Assembly (NCBI RefSeq): GCF_004010325.2
Contig: NZ_SADR02000002.1
Location: 248,001 to 312,000 of the forward strand
Length of the DNA: 64,000 bases
From: Mesorhizobium sp. M00.F.Ca.ET.216.01.1.1
GTDB taxonomy: Bacteria; Pseudomonadota; Alphaproteobacteria; Rhizobiales; Rhizobiaceae
Direction of reading: 5' to 3'
Positions 19,775-29,652 of this stretch are shown piece after piece. Made by a program: the position numbers and the translations under genes. Positions within the stretch are counted from its first letter, which is position 1. The number at the start of each line of letters is the position of its first letter. A model generated the notes under the pieces. The model searched no databases, had not been told where the DNA came from, and worked only from the letters and a program-made list of their open reading frames with translations.

Positions 19775-21295
19775 TCAAAAAGTCTGGTTGTAGGCGCCGA
19801 CTTCGGGGCTGCGGCGCAGCACGGCATCGACGCCTTCGAACATCTGCCGGCGGCGCTCGGACGATACCGGGCTCTCCACCACGACGACAAGCTCCGGCTT
19901 GTTCGACGACGCCCGCACCAGCCCCCAGGTGCCGTCCTCGGCAACGACGCGGACGCCGTTGACGGTGATCAGCTCGGCGATCTTCTGGCCGGCGAAGACC
20001 GCGCCATCCCGCTTCATCGCCTGAAAGTCCGCAACCACCCGCTCGACGACGCCATATTTCAAGTCGTCCGCACAATGCGGCGACATGGTCGGCGTGCCGA
20101 AGGTCAGCGGCAACGCGCGATAGAGATCGGCCATGCTGCTGGCCGGATTGCGATCCAGCATCTGGCATATGGCGATCGCCGTCACCAGTCCGTCGTCATA
20201 GCCGCGCCCAATCGGCGGATTGAAGAAGAAGTGGCCAGACTTCTCGAAGCCGGCGATGGCGCCAAGCTCGGCTACGCGGCGCTTAAGGTAGGAGTGGCCA
20301 GTCTTCCAGTAGTCGGTGACGGCGCCATTCTTCCGCAAGATGCTGTCTGTCTTGAACAGCCCGGTCGACTTGACGTCGACGACGAAGGTCGAGCCCGGAT
20401 GCAGCCGCGAGATGTCACGCGCCAGCATAACGCCGACCTTGTCGGCGAAGATCTCGTTGCCTTCATTGTCGACCACGCCGCAACGGTCGCCGTCGCCGTC
20501 GAAGCCAAGTCCGACATCAGCCCCGGTTTCGAGCACCTTGTCGCGGATCGCATGCAGCATCTGCATGTCTTCCGGGTTGGGATTGTAGCGCGGGAAGGTG
20601 TGATCGAGTTCGACATCGAGCGGGATCACCTCGCAGCCGATCCGCGCTAGCGCTTCGGGCGCAAAGGCGCCGGCGGTGCCGTTGCCGCAGGCGACCACCA
20701 CTTTAAGCCGTCTCGATATGCGCTTTCCCTTGGTCAGGTCGTCCAGATAAGTCTCGCGGAAGCCCGAAACGAAATCATAGGAGCCGCCTCCGACAAGGTC
20801 GAAGTCGCCGGCAAGCACGATTGTCTTCAGCGCGCTCATCTCTTCAGGACCGAAGGTCAGGGGACGCGCCGCGCCCATCTTGACGCCGGTCCAGCCATTC
20901 TCGTTGTGCGAGGCGGTGACCATGGCGGCCGACTGCGTGTCCAGCGCGAACTGGGCGAAATAGGCCATCGGCGACAGGGCCAGGCCGATATCCCTGACCC
21001 TGGCGCCGGCGGCCATCAATCCGGACACCAGAGCCAGCTTGATCGACAGCGAATAGCTGCGGAAATCGTGGCCGGTCACGATGTCGGGTCCGACGCCGAG
21101 GCGCCGGATCAGCGTGCCGAGCCCCATGCCGAGCGCTTGGACGCCGATCAGATTGAGCTCCGGCGGCTCCGCCGAGCCCGGATGGCCGAACCACCAGCGC
21201 GCATCATACTCGCGAAACCCGGACGCCTTGATCAGCGCCGAGGTTTCGAATTCGAAGGTGTTGGGCCGGGCTTCGCCAACGGGCTTGATCATCAT
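19775..21295 (-). CDS. Phosphomannomutase/phosphoglucomutase
   Basis: The 506-residue alpha-D-phosphohexomutase has the phosphoserine loop TASHNENGWTG (Ser129), the metal loop GFDGDGDRCG, and the sugar-specificity segment FEKSGHFFF. It converts mannose-6-phosphate (or glucose-6-phosphate) to the 1-phosphate, the substrate of the downstream guanylyltransferase 11 bp away. Together they form a GDP-mannose operon (manB/manC type; noeK is the nodulation-cluster name in rhizobia). Precise sugar preference cannot be read from the sequence. A separate glucose-specific pgm lies at 37861-39489. Confidence 0.93.
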   Translation of the reverse strand: MMIKPVGEARPNTFEFETSALIKASGFREYDARWWFGHPGSAEPPELNLIGVQALGMGLGTLIRRLGVGPDIVTGHDFRSYSLSIKLALVSGLMAAGARVRDIGLALSPMAYFAQFALDTQSAAMVTASHNENGWTGVKMGAARPLTFGPEEMSALKTIVLAGDFDLVGGGSYDFVSGFRETYLDDLTKGKRISRRLKVVVACGNGTAGAFAPEALARIGCEVIPLDVELDHTFPRYNPNPEDMQMLHAIRDKVLETGADVGLGFDGDGDRCGVVDNEGNEIFADKVGVMLARDISRLHPGSTFVVDVKSTGLFKTDSILRKNGAVTDYWKTGHSYLKRRVAELGAIAGFEKSGHFFFNPPIGRGYDDGLVTAIAICQMLDRNPASSMADLYRALPLTFGTPTMSPHCADDLKYGVVERVVADFQAMKRDGAVFAGQKIAELITVNGVRVVAEDGTWGLVRASSNKPELVVVVESPVSSERRRQMFEGVDAVLRRSPEVGAYNQTF

Positions 21296-21379
21296 GGGTC
21301 AGGAAGCTCCAGGCAAACACAATCGGATTTCGATAATAGGCGGTGACTTACTCTCTCAACAGCGAGCTACTCAGCGGAA

Positions 21380-22201
21380 TCATGTACTTGCGCGACGCGC
21401 GCCGCCGAAAAACTCGTGCTTTGCCGTTCCGCCGACCAGCCGGAGCTTGGATGCATTACGCAGCAATCGCCTGGGCCGCTTGAGCGCCCCCCAGTTCAGA
21501 AAATATCTGACCAAAAGGCTGGGTGTCTTGCTGTGCGACCCTCCGTGGGCGACGCGGTAAACGGCGCCGCGGAATGGCAGCGCCGCCAGTGGCGTGCCAC
21601 GCTCAGCAAGTATGTTGGTGATGCGATGATGACTGCCCAGCATCGATTTGATCCAATCGAGCGAGGCATCCTCGAACCGCTCCGGCAATCCATAAAGGTC
21701 CGATCGAATGATCAATGACGTTCCGCAGAGATGGTTGAAATCGTCATGCCCTAACAAGAGCTTGCCACCGTGGTCCCATATATAGCCGCGGTCGATCATC
21801 CATCCGTTCGCGTCGGGATTTTCCGATACATATTGGACGATCCGGGCACTTACGAAATCGTCGTCGTCGACGATCATGAAGAAGCGGCTGTCGCGCGCGC
21901 GCAGCATACCCATCAGCACACGGCGCCCCTTGTCGGCGCGGAAGGCGTCGCGGAAATCCTCAATGCTGGCCTTGCCGAGTTCGTGCATGTCGTTCGGAGG
22001 AAAAGTGACGCGCTCGACGCTGAAGCGCTCCGGCAGATCCGGCAGATCGGCACCCTCATTTGCCACGATGATGCCTCGCCAATTGCCATTGGTCTGGTTC
22101 GAGATCGAAGCGACGGTTTGGGCAAGGTTCGCTTTGAGAAGGTTCCAATCGCGGGCATTGTCCTGGTGGCGGACTGGGATGATAAAGGTGACGAGGGTCA
22201 T
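21380..22201 (-). CDS. GT-A-fold glycosyltransferase, probably exopolysaccharide
   Basis: The 273-residue protein begins with a family-2-like N-terminus (MTLVTFIIPVRHQDNA) and carries a nucleotide-sugar/metal motif, FFMIVDDDDFVSARIVQYV, near residues 107-125. A LCGTSLIIRSDL segment fits acceptor binding. Donor and linkage are unknown. The start could be the TTG at 22204 (GGAG at 7 bases) or the ATG at 22201 (10 bases); ATG is chosen. It lies downstream of a pyruvyltransferase-type gene on the same strand with a 43-bp gap, in an exopolysaccharide cluster. Confidence 0.75.
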   Translation of the reverse strand: MTLVTFIIPVRHQDNARDWNLLKANLAQTVASISNQTNGNWRGIIVANEGADLPDLPERFSVERVTFPPNDMHELGKASIEDFRDAFRADKGRRVLMGMLRARDSRFFMIVDDDDFVSARIVQYVSENPDANGWMIDRGYIWDHGGKLLLGHDDFNHLCGTSLIIRSDLYGLPERFEDASLDWIKSMLGSHHRITNILAERGTPLAALPFRGAVYRVAHGGSHSKTPSLLVRYFLNWGALKRPRRLLRNASKLRLVGGTAKHEFFGGARRAST

Positions 22202-22244
22202 CAAATTTCAACTCCGCAGACGCCTGTTTGCTTTACCCGCCGCA

Positions 22245-23249
22245 TCATCCGGCGGCTCCTCGACTGGCCTCGTGGCGCGCCCAGGCGATCCCATCGTCGA
22301 GCGATGTCGCCTTATAGGACAGGTCGGTTCCGCCCGAGAATGCAGCCATGAATCGCCGTATCTTGCCATAGTTGTTGTCAAGGACGGCATGTGGCCGTCC
22401 GAGCAGCAACGAGCAAATGTGAACGTGCAGGCGATCGGTGACGATAGCGCGCCCGCGCGAGATCTGCCGGATGCCACGCCGGAAGCGGTTGTGCGCAGCC
22501 GCGTCCAGCTTGCGCAGCCGCATCTCAGCCGGCTTGAGCGCCAGGAGCGCCGACGCCGCACCGAGCGCCTTTGAGACACGAACGCGTCTGGCGGATTCGG
22601 TAATCCAGTCTTCCATTGGAACGTCGGGATGGGCCGAGCGATCGGGATCACCCGACTTTTCGAGGTCTGCCCTCAGCATCGCAAGCACAGGAAATTCGGA
22701 CGCAGCCGGCTGGAGCTCGCCGATGCAGAAGGCCATGTCCGGGCAGAGGCGCACCTGGCAATCGAAGTGCTTCTCTGCGAACTGCTTCGACTCCTCATCG
22801 CGGACCAGCAGCACGAAATTCTTATGACGTCCGATGATCCGCGCACTTTCTTTCGCACGCTCCTGCGACTTGTAATGGATCGACTGGGGAAACTGGATGA
22901 TTTGGCGCTCCGGAAAACGTTCCAGCACACGCTCGCGGAAATCCTGATGCGTAATCCAAAGATCGCCGAAATTGCCGCCGCCATGGACGAAGATCGGCCC
23001 CGTCGGCATGACGCGGTCAAGGTCCTCGGGCGAGAAATCATGCATTCGTGAAACATAGGCCGGCCGCTTGCCAAACCGATCCTTCAAATAGGCCATCTCG
23101 CCCAACCAGATCGCCGAATCGCCGCAGTTGCGGATGTCCGGAAAATCGAGAATCGCCACCGGCTCTTCGTCGGAAATATAGTCCTTCAGGCAATCATGGA
23201 TCATGTCCTTCAATTTCGCGATCAGGACCAGATTTAAATCTGAAGTCAT
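22245..23249 (-). CDS. Polysaccharide pyruvyl transferase family protein
   Basis: The 334-residue protein has family features (PF04230): VAILDFPDIRNCGDSAIWLG at the start, IFVHGGGNFGDLW in the middle, and AIVTDRLHVHICSLLLGRPH near the C-terminus. Relatives add pyruvate ketals from phosphoenolpyruvate to surface-polysaccharide sugars, as ExoV and PssK/PssM do in rhizobia. The ATG at 23249 has GGAG eight bases upstream; an upstream frame extends to 23306 but lacks family similarity. It sits between the flippase gene (53 bp upstream) and a glycosyltransferase gene. Confidence 0.85.
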   Translation of the reverse strand: MTSDLNLVLIAKLKDMIHDCLKDYISDEEPVAILDFPDIRNCGDSAIWLGEMAYLKDRFGKRPAYVSRMHDFSPEDLDRVMPTGPIFVHGGGNFGDLWITHQDFRERVLERFPERQIIQFPQSIHYKSQERAKESARIIGRHKNFVLLVRDEESKQFAEKHFDCQVRLCPDMAFCIGELQPAASEFPVLAMLRADLEKSGDPDRSAHPDVPMEDWITESARRVRVSKALGAASALLALKPAEMRLRKLDAAAHNRFRRGIRQISRGRAIVTDRLHVHICSLLLGRPHAVLDNNYGKIRRFMAAFSGGTDLSYKATSLDDGIAWARHEASRGAAG

Positions 23250-23302
23250 TCCTCGTTCTCCATCTGGCCGGCAAGGCGGGCGTATGCGGTGGCGCGCAAT
23301 TT

Positions 23303-24787
23303 TCAAGCGGGGCGAACTTTCAACAGGATTTTTCCCAGGATCCTCTGGACCTCTGTTTCGGGGCCGGCTGGTCGCTTCATCAATATCCAGAATAGCAAGG
23401 TCGACCCGCAGTACAAAAAGGCACCTAGAGCAACTAGGGTTGCCAGTTGCAGCACGAGCGTGATCCTGTCGCTGGTATGCACAAGATAGCTGGAGGCGAG
23501 CGAAACACCTGCCGCCATCACCGCTATGCTTGCGAGCGCACGCGCGTTCGCCGAGAGTTGCTGCAGCACCGTGACGTGGATCAGGCGTCGCACGAGGATC
23601 ATATTGACAAATGCGCTGAGCAGCCCGGTAAACACGCGGCCGAAAATGACCCCTTGAAGTCCGTACAGCATCAGGCCGGCGAAGATGATTGGAACCCGGA
23701 TGAACAGCATCTGTGTGTGGCGGATGAACAGCAGCCGGGTCTCACCCTTTGCCATGCCGAGCGGGTCCACCAGCGAACCCAGTGTCTGGAGTGCGTAGAC
23801 CGAGGCGAGCGACTGGATGATAAAGATGGCGGGCGCCCATTTCTCCCCCAGCGCGAGCCTGACCAGCGGATCGGCTACCACCGCGACCCCGACGCCTGCG
23901 GGAAGCGCGACTGCGGTGACCAGTGCCTGTACGCGCTGATAGGCGGCGGCTAGGCGCAAGGGATCGTCGCGGATGCTGGCAAAGCTGGGGTAGATCGTCT
24001 GGGTGAGCGGCGAGGTCGTTTCGGCCGTAGGTGTCCTAGCCAGATTGCTGCCGACTGTATAATAGCCGAGCGCCGTTCCGCCGAGCACCTTGCCGATCAG
24101 CAAATAATCAAAACGCCAGTTGAGTGTGGTGACGATCTGGCCGGCGGTGAGCCATGCGGAGAACGAAAAGAACTCCCGGATGTGCCGGAAGGTGATCCTG
24201 GGCCGGAACGGCAGCACGAGATAGGAGGTGATGACGTTTGTAGCCTGGCTCACCAGCGTCCCGATCACCAAGGCCCAATAGCTGTGAAAGATAACGGCGA
24301 TTGCCACCGCGGCAACGAAACCTGTGAACTTCTGTGCGACGCTGAGGACGAATTCCTGCCAGAAGATCAGCGCGCGCTGAAGCATGATCAGGCGCGGGTT
24401 CCTCAGTCCTCCCATCAGGACGCTGAAGCCTAGCGCAAGCATGACACCGAACAGCCTCGGCTCTTTGTACAGCACCGATGCCGGGTAGGCGCAGGCCGCA
24501 AGGAAGAGGCAGAGGAGCAATCCGCGCGTGGCGTTGAGTGTCCAAGCGGCGCTGAAATGCGATTCTTCGGGCGCCTTGTGACGGATGAGTGCCTGAGTGA
24601 GCGAGAGCTCGGTGACGGTGCTGACGATCAACAGCATCGTCGTGGCCAGCGCGACGAGGCCAAAGTCGGAGGGCGCCAAGTACCGCGCCAGCACGAAAGT
24701 GCTTAACGTCGCCAGCGCGTTCACAATCGCCCGGGACAGGCTTAGCCACATGCTCCCCTTGATGAGTCGACCGGTGATGCTGCTCAT
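23303..24787 (-). CDS. Polysaccharide flippase (Wzx-like, MOP superfamily)
   Basis: The 494-residue integral membrane protein has about twelve hydrophobic segments. The N-terminus GRLIKGSMWLSLSRAIVNAL and the pattern RYLAPSDFGLVALATTML are typical of the PST/MATE-like exporters that flip lipid-linked repeat units across the inner membrane (ExoT and PssL in rhizobia). It is first in a same-strand run followed by a pyruvyltransferase-type and a glycosyltransferase gene. Two copies of an 11-bp direct repeat lie directly before its start, and no strong Shine-Dalgarno is visible. Confidence 0.9.
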   Translation of the reverse strand: MSSITGRLIKGSMWLSLSRAIVNALATLSTFVLARYLAPSDFGLVALATTMLLIVSTVTELSLTQALIRHKAPEESHFSAAWTLNATRGLLLCLFLAACAYPASVLYKEPRLFGVMLALGFSVLMGGLRNPRLIMLQRALIFWQEFVLSVAQKFTGFVAAVAIAVIFHSYWALVIGTLVSQATNVITSYLVLPFRPRITFRHIREFFSFSAWLTAGQIVTTLNWRFDYLLIGKVLGGTALGYYTVGSNLARTPTAETTSPLTQTIYPSFASIRDDPLRLAAAYQRVQALVTAVALPAGVGVAVVADPLVRLALGEKWAPAIFIIQSLASVYALQTLGSLVDPLGMAKGETRLLFIRHTQMLFIRVPIIFAGLMLYGLQGVIFGRVFTGLLSAFVNMILVRRLIHVTVLQQLSANARALASIAVMAAGVSLASSYLVHTSDRITLVLQLATLVALGAFLYCGSTLLFWILMKRPAGPETEVQRILGKILLKVRPA

Positions 24788-24789
24788 AT

Positions 24790-24824
24790 TGTACGCAAAT
24801 TCCCGCTGTTCGTTGTACGCAAAC
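24790..24824. repeat. Direct repeat TTGTACGCAAA, two copies
   Basis: Identical 11-bp copies lie at 24790-24800 and 24814-24824, 24 bp start to start, or slightly over two helical turns. They sit immediately upstream of the flippase start (read as TTTGCGTACAA in that direction), where a bound regulator would block transcription or overlap the start site. Confidence 0.55.
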
Positions 24825-25036
24825 CCCCACCGCTCGAAGACCCTGAAAGAAGGGCGCCATCGTTATACCCCGAGCGAGGACGGGTAACGACCGCCACCTT
24901 CTGCGCTTCGTTGACGCATGGGCCACGAGCTACCACACCACGCTCGCCGAAATCCGATACACAGAGAGAAGCGCAGTCACTGGGTCTTCGCTCAGATCGC
25001 GAGCCTCGGGCACGGCGCAATCGGGTTTTTGATTTG

Positions 25037-25085
25037 CTCAACCGAGCTCCCCTGCGAAATTGCCGCAGGGACTTGCGCGGTTGAG
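25037..25085. repeat. Nested inverted repeat upstream of the ExoV-like gene
   Basis: Outer arms are CTCAACCG (25037-25044) and CGGTTGAG (25078-25085). Inner arms are CCCTGCG (25050-25056) and CGCAGGG (25064-25070). Both pairs are perfect and share one axis. It lies 94 bp before the start at 25179 and could be a leader hairpin or an operator. Confidence 0.55.
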
Positions 25086-25178
25086 GCTCAATGGAGTTCG
25101 TCTGTGCCTGGCGTAGTGATATCCGTTCGGCAAAAATATCATTGGTGACGCGTGTTCAATTCGCGGGAAGATATCGTT

Positions 25179-26024
25179 ATGAAGAAACGGATGAACAAAA
25201 TCCTCCGCACAGTGCGCGACCTTGCGCGGCGGGACAGGCGTTTGGCACCTGCGTCTCCCGTCCCGTTTCAGGCAAAGACGATCGAACTGTTCTATTGGAA
25301 ATCGCCTGTCGCGGTGAACTTCGGCGACTATCTGTCCTCTGTAATCGTGAACAAGATCGCCGCCGAAGCGGATTGCTTTCTCGACGAGGAGCGACCGACC
25401 CCGGCCAGGCTTCTCGCGGTCGGATCGATCCTGCATTTCGCTCGGGATGGTGACGTCGTTTGGGGCTCTGGGGTGAACGGCAAGGTGCCTGTCGAGAGGC
25501 ATATTTTCAGGTGGCTTGACGTACGTGCTGTCCGGGGCCCACTGACGCGTGACTTCCTTAATCGGCGAGGTATTGATGTGCCCGAGGTCTTCGGTGACCC
25601 CGGGATCCTCGTCGCCGAACTTCTGGGCGCCCGTTTTCCGAAATCCGCCGAGCGCAAAACGCCGGTGGCCTTCGTTCCCAATCTGCACGATCTGCCAAAA
25701 ATGGACGGATGGGAGAACGTCATCTCGCCGCTCGATCCCTGGGCGACGGTGGTACGGCGCATTTCCCAGGCAAGCCTTGTCATCTCGACTTCGCTGCACG
25801 GGTTGGTTGTCGCCGACGCCTTCGGCGTCCCCTGCACCTATCTTCGCCTGTCGGAAGAAGAGAACACGTTGAAATACGAGGACTATGTCCTCGGTGTCGG
25901 CCGCCGGCGGTTGGACGTTACACGATCGCGCGAGGAGGCCGTCCGAGCAAGCCCGATGGACCCGGTCAGCCCTGATCTTGCCAGACTGAAGGCGAGCTTT
26001 CCGTACGATCTCTGGGACCGCTGA
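25179..26024 (+). CDS. ExoV-like polysaccharide pyruvyl transferase
   Basis: The 281-residue protein resembles ExoV, which pyruvylates the terminal sugar of succinoglycan in Sinorhizobium. Visible signatures are LFYWKSPVAVNFGDYLSSVI near the N-terminus, RAVRGPLTRDFL, GDPGILVAEL and ASLVISTSLHGLVVADAFGV (the family's substrate-loop region). The ATG at 25179 follows GGGAAG at eight bases and is preferred to a GTG at 25152. It is transcribed opposite to the flippase group, with its own upstream region. Confidence 0.88.
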   Translation: MKKRMNKILRTVRDLARRDRRLAPASPVPFQAKTIELFYWKSPVAVNFGDYLSSVIVNKIAAEADCFLDEERPTPARLLAVGSILHFARDGDVVWGSGVNGKVPVERHIFRWLDVRAVRGPLTRDFLNRRGIDVPEVFGDPGILVAELLGARFPKSAERKTPVAFVPNLHDLPKMDGWENVISPLDPWATVVRRISQASLVISTSLHGLVVADAFGVPCTYLRLSEEENTLKYEDYVLGVGRRRLDVTRSREEAVRASPMDPVSPDLARLKASFPYDLWDR

Positions 26025-26079
26025 GGCGCTATCGTTCGTGGCGCTGTTGACGCACTCTGCCATGTCGAAAAACAGGCGG

Positions 26080-26139
26080 GGCCTGCGTTCACAAGGCTTG
26101 CGTTCAAAAGGCTTGCGTTCACTGGGCTTGTGTTCAAAT
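26080..26139. repeat. Four tandem copies of a 15-bp repeat
   Basis: Units at 26080, 26095, 26110 and 26125 follow GGCTTGCGTTCA plus three variable bases, each differing by one or two bases. The array lies between the convergent ExoV-like and glycosyltransferase genes. Its period is a multiple of three, but no supported gene spans it. Slippage-generated intergenic satellite is the simplest reading. Confidence 0.75.
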
Positions 26140-26209
26140 GCAGACCCGATGTCGCTTGTAGCGAAACAACGGCGAGAAGCGCGGTTTTGATCAGAACAGA
26201 TCGGGCAGG

Positions 26210-27238
26210 TCATAGCGATTTCAGGAATCGCGTCACGTCCGATCCGATCCGCTCCCAGTCGAAGCGCGAGAGATCTGGACGAGGCGCCCTGCAGGTGTCG
26301 AGGGCGGCAAGGAAGGTTTCGAGACCGTTAGCTGAGATGTCGCCGTCGAATAGATGTACCCACTCGTTGCCGACCATTTCTTGAAGTTCCGGCAGACTGC
26401 CCATCCTAGGCGCAAGAACGGGTTTGTTCCGCGCAAGGGAATGCAAGGCGACGCCGCTGTTCAGAATGTTGCGATATGGCAGCACGACGGCGTCATGCGC
26501 ATCGATAACGCGCTCCAACTCGTCGTCCGGCACAAAGTCGTGGCGGATATCGAGGCTGATTCGTGCGTCGTCGCCTGCGGCGGCGCGGATCTTGCGTTCC
26601 AGTTCCTCTTCCGGGCAGACACCGATTACGGTGAGCGAGAAAGGGTCCGTTGCCACCTTGTGAGCCTCTGTCACGAGCCTCTCGACATTCTTGTAGTCCC
26701 TGATCAGGCCAAAGAAGAGAAGCTTGTTTCGCCGTTCGGATGGGATGGAATCCCGAGGCGGACGGATGAACGAATCATAACGGCCATGAACTGTGACGAG
26801 CGTAGCGAGAGACTTGGTGAACGGATGAAGGCGGCACATCTCCTGGCGAGAATGTTCGGAGAGTAAGATTGCGCCATCCAGCAGTTTCAGGAACAGGTAG
26901 GCGGTCAGTTCCGAGTTCATAGCGCCGCCGTCATGGGGCTGGAGGTTGTGCACCACCCATACGAACTTCGTCCGGTGACGTAGCTTGTCCAAAAGCATGC
27001 GCCCGAGAAGCTTGAGTGTCGCCTTGCGGCTATCAGGACGAAAGAATTCGGTTGGCCAGTGGAAGACGATTATGTCGTAGCGGCCCCGGCCAAGATGTTC
27101 CCAATCGAACGGGACCCGCTCGAAACTCGCGCCGTCAATATGGCTGGAGAAGAGACCTGAAAAGCTATTGCCTGCCGCTTTGAGCGGTTTCAGCGCGAGT
27201 AAAGGCTTCTTGGTCGCGAGTTGGGTCCTGTCGGTCAT
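26210..27238 (-). CDS. GT-B-fold glycosyltransferase (GT4-like), exopolysaccharide cluster
   Basis: The 342-residue protein has an N-terminal acceptor domain (IIVFHWPTEFF, FVWVVHNLQPHDG) and a C-terminal GT-B donor domain (NKLLFFGLIRDYKNVERLV, then VVLPYRNILNSGVALHSLA, the E/N-x7 nucleotide-sugar region). This layout fits glycosyltransferases making beta-linked mannose or glucuronate bonds in bacterial polysaccharides. Specificity is unknown. It converges on the ExoV-like gene across a gap containing a tandem repeat. The start at 27238 is the first ATG. Confidence 0.8.
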   Translation of the reverse strand: MTDRTQLATKKPLLALKPLKAAGNSFSGLFSSHIDGASFERVPFDWEHLGRGRYDIIVFHWPTEFFRPDSRKATLKLLGRMLLDKLRHRTKFVWVVHNLQPHDGGAMNSELTAYLFLKLLDGAILLSEHSRQEMCRLHPFTKSLATLVTVHGRYDSFIRPPRDSIPSERRNKLLFFGLIRDYKNVERLVTEAHKVATDPFSLTVIGVCPEEELERKIRAAAGDDARISLDIRHDFVPDDELERVIDAHDAVVLPYRNILNSGVALHSLARNKPVLAPRMGSLPELQEMVGNEWVHLFDGDISANGLETFLAALDTCRAPRPDLSRFDWERIGSDVTRFLKSL

Positions 27239-27695
27239 CCGTGATGTTCAGCAGCCTCGCGTAAGAACGCCAGCGATGCCCAAGCCCCAAGTCGCGACTT
27301 TATCAGCATCCTTTTCGAAGGCAAGCGCGCCGCCGGATCTATATGCGTTGAGACGCGATGCGAAAGGGATGATTTCCGGCTGCGTGCGCGATCACTTGGA
27401 CCAACTCGCAGAGCGCGGAGTTGGGAGAGTTCGACCTGCAGATTTCGGCCGCGCATCTCATCAATCCGAACGCGACGCCCTCTCTCGCCAGGATCTGCAT
27501 GCAGTTCGTGGCAGACCCTTTCGTGGACGTCGGATCAGGAGCCAATCTAAAACAACTCAAACGAAACTGAAACGCATCAATGTCGCACACGTCTTTTAGA
27601 CCGCGATGAGGTGATTATCCGATTGGAAATCCGGACACCCTCGGCCATGTCAGGCGAAAGCTGACGAAATGCGACAGAAGCGCTGCCATTGGCGC
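27239..27695. other. Non-coding or unassigned region before tRNA-Pro
   Basis: About 460 bp contain only short frames without ribosome sites or recognisable similarity. They should include the promoter of the glycosyltransferase. I see no gene here; decayed sequence beside a tRNA is possible. Confidence 0.4.
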
Positions 27696-27724
27696 TTGCA
27701 GGAACGAAATACGGCGGCTATAAG
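27696..27724 (+). promoter_or_regulatory. Promoter of tRNA-Pro
   Basis: TTGCAG (27696-27701) and TATAAG (27719-27724) are separated by 17 bp, and the mature tRNA begins 16 bp after the -10 box. Confidence 0.75.
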
Positions 27725-27739
27725 CCCGCGGTCTGGTCA

Positions 27740-27816
27740 CGGAGTGTAGCGCAGCCTGGTAGCGCACCTCGTTCGGGACGAGGGGGTCGCAGGTTCAAAT
27801 CCTGCCACTCCGACCA
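27740..27816 (+). tRNA. tRNA-Pro (anticodon CGG)
   Basis: The sequence folds as a complete 77-nt tRNA with encoded CCA. Acceptor arms CGGAGTG and CACTCCG pair fully. The anticodon stem CCTCG/CGAGG encloses the loop TTCGGGA, giving anticodon CGG, which reads CCG proline codons. The T loop is GGTTCAAATCC, and the discriminator base A precedes CCA at 27814-27816. Confidence 0.97.
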
Positions 27817-28031
27817 GAAAAAACAGGGTACGGCCCGGAGACATAGGTCACTGTCACCCACCTGTCGGGTAGTGGCACCGCGGCTCCTCTCGCGTGCTGC
27901 CGCGCTGCGGCGCCACGGTGTCATAGAGGCCGTGTTGGCAATCCTGGCCCTTCTCTCAACCCCGTCCGCCTTTTCATCCAAGTGAGGCGCAACCTGTCCC
28001 AGCCTACCGATAGAAAGCCGCACCGGTGGCG

Positions 28032-29651
<1,620 letters not shown>

Positions 29652-29652
29652 C

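Larger units (their letters stand above)
24788..25178. other. Divergent intergenic region between the flippase and the ExoV-like gene
   Basis: This 391-bp region holds no convincing gene. It contains the direct repeat at 24790-24824 and the nested inverted repeat at 25037-25085, and must hold promoters for both flanking transcripts. Confidence 0.5.

Noticed and set aside
26080..26139. CRISPR-like array
   Set aside because: Units are 15 bp with no spacers and no cas genes nearby.
25038..26213. 391-codon frame on the minus strand
   Set aside because: Antisense to the well-supported ExoV-like gene; composition is typical of a GC-rich shadow frame.
27718..28023. 101-codon minus-strand frame containing [20 protein letters not shown]
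   Set aside because: This is the familiar false peptide produced by translating the antisense of a tRNA gene.
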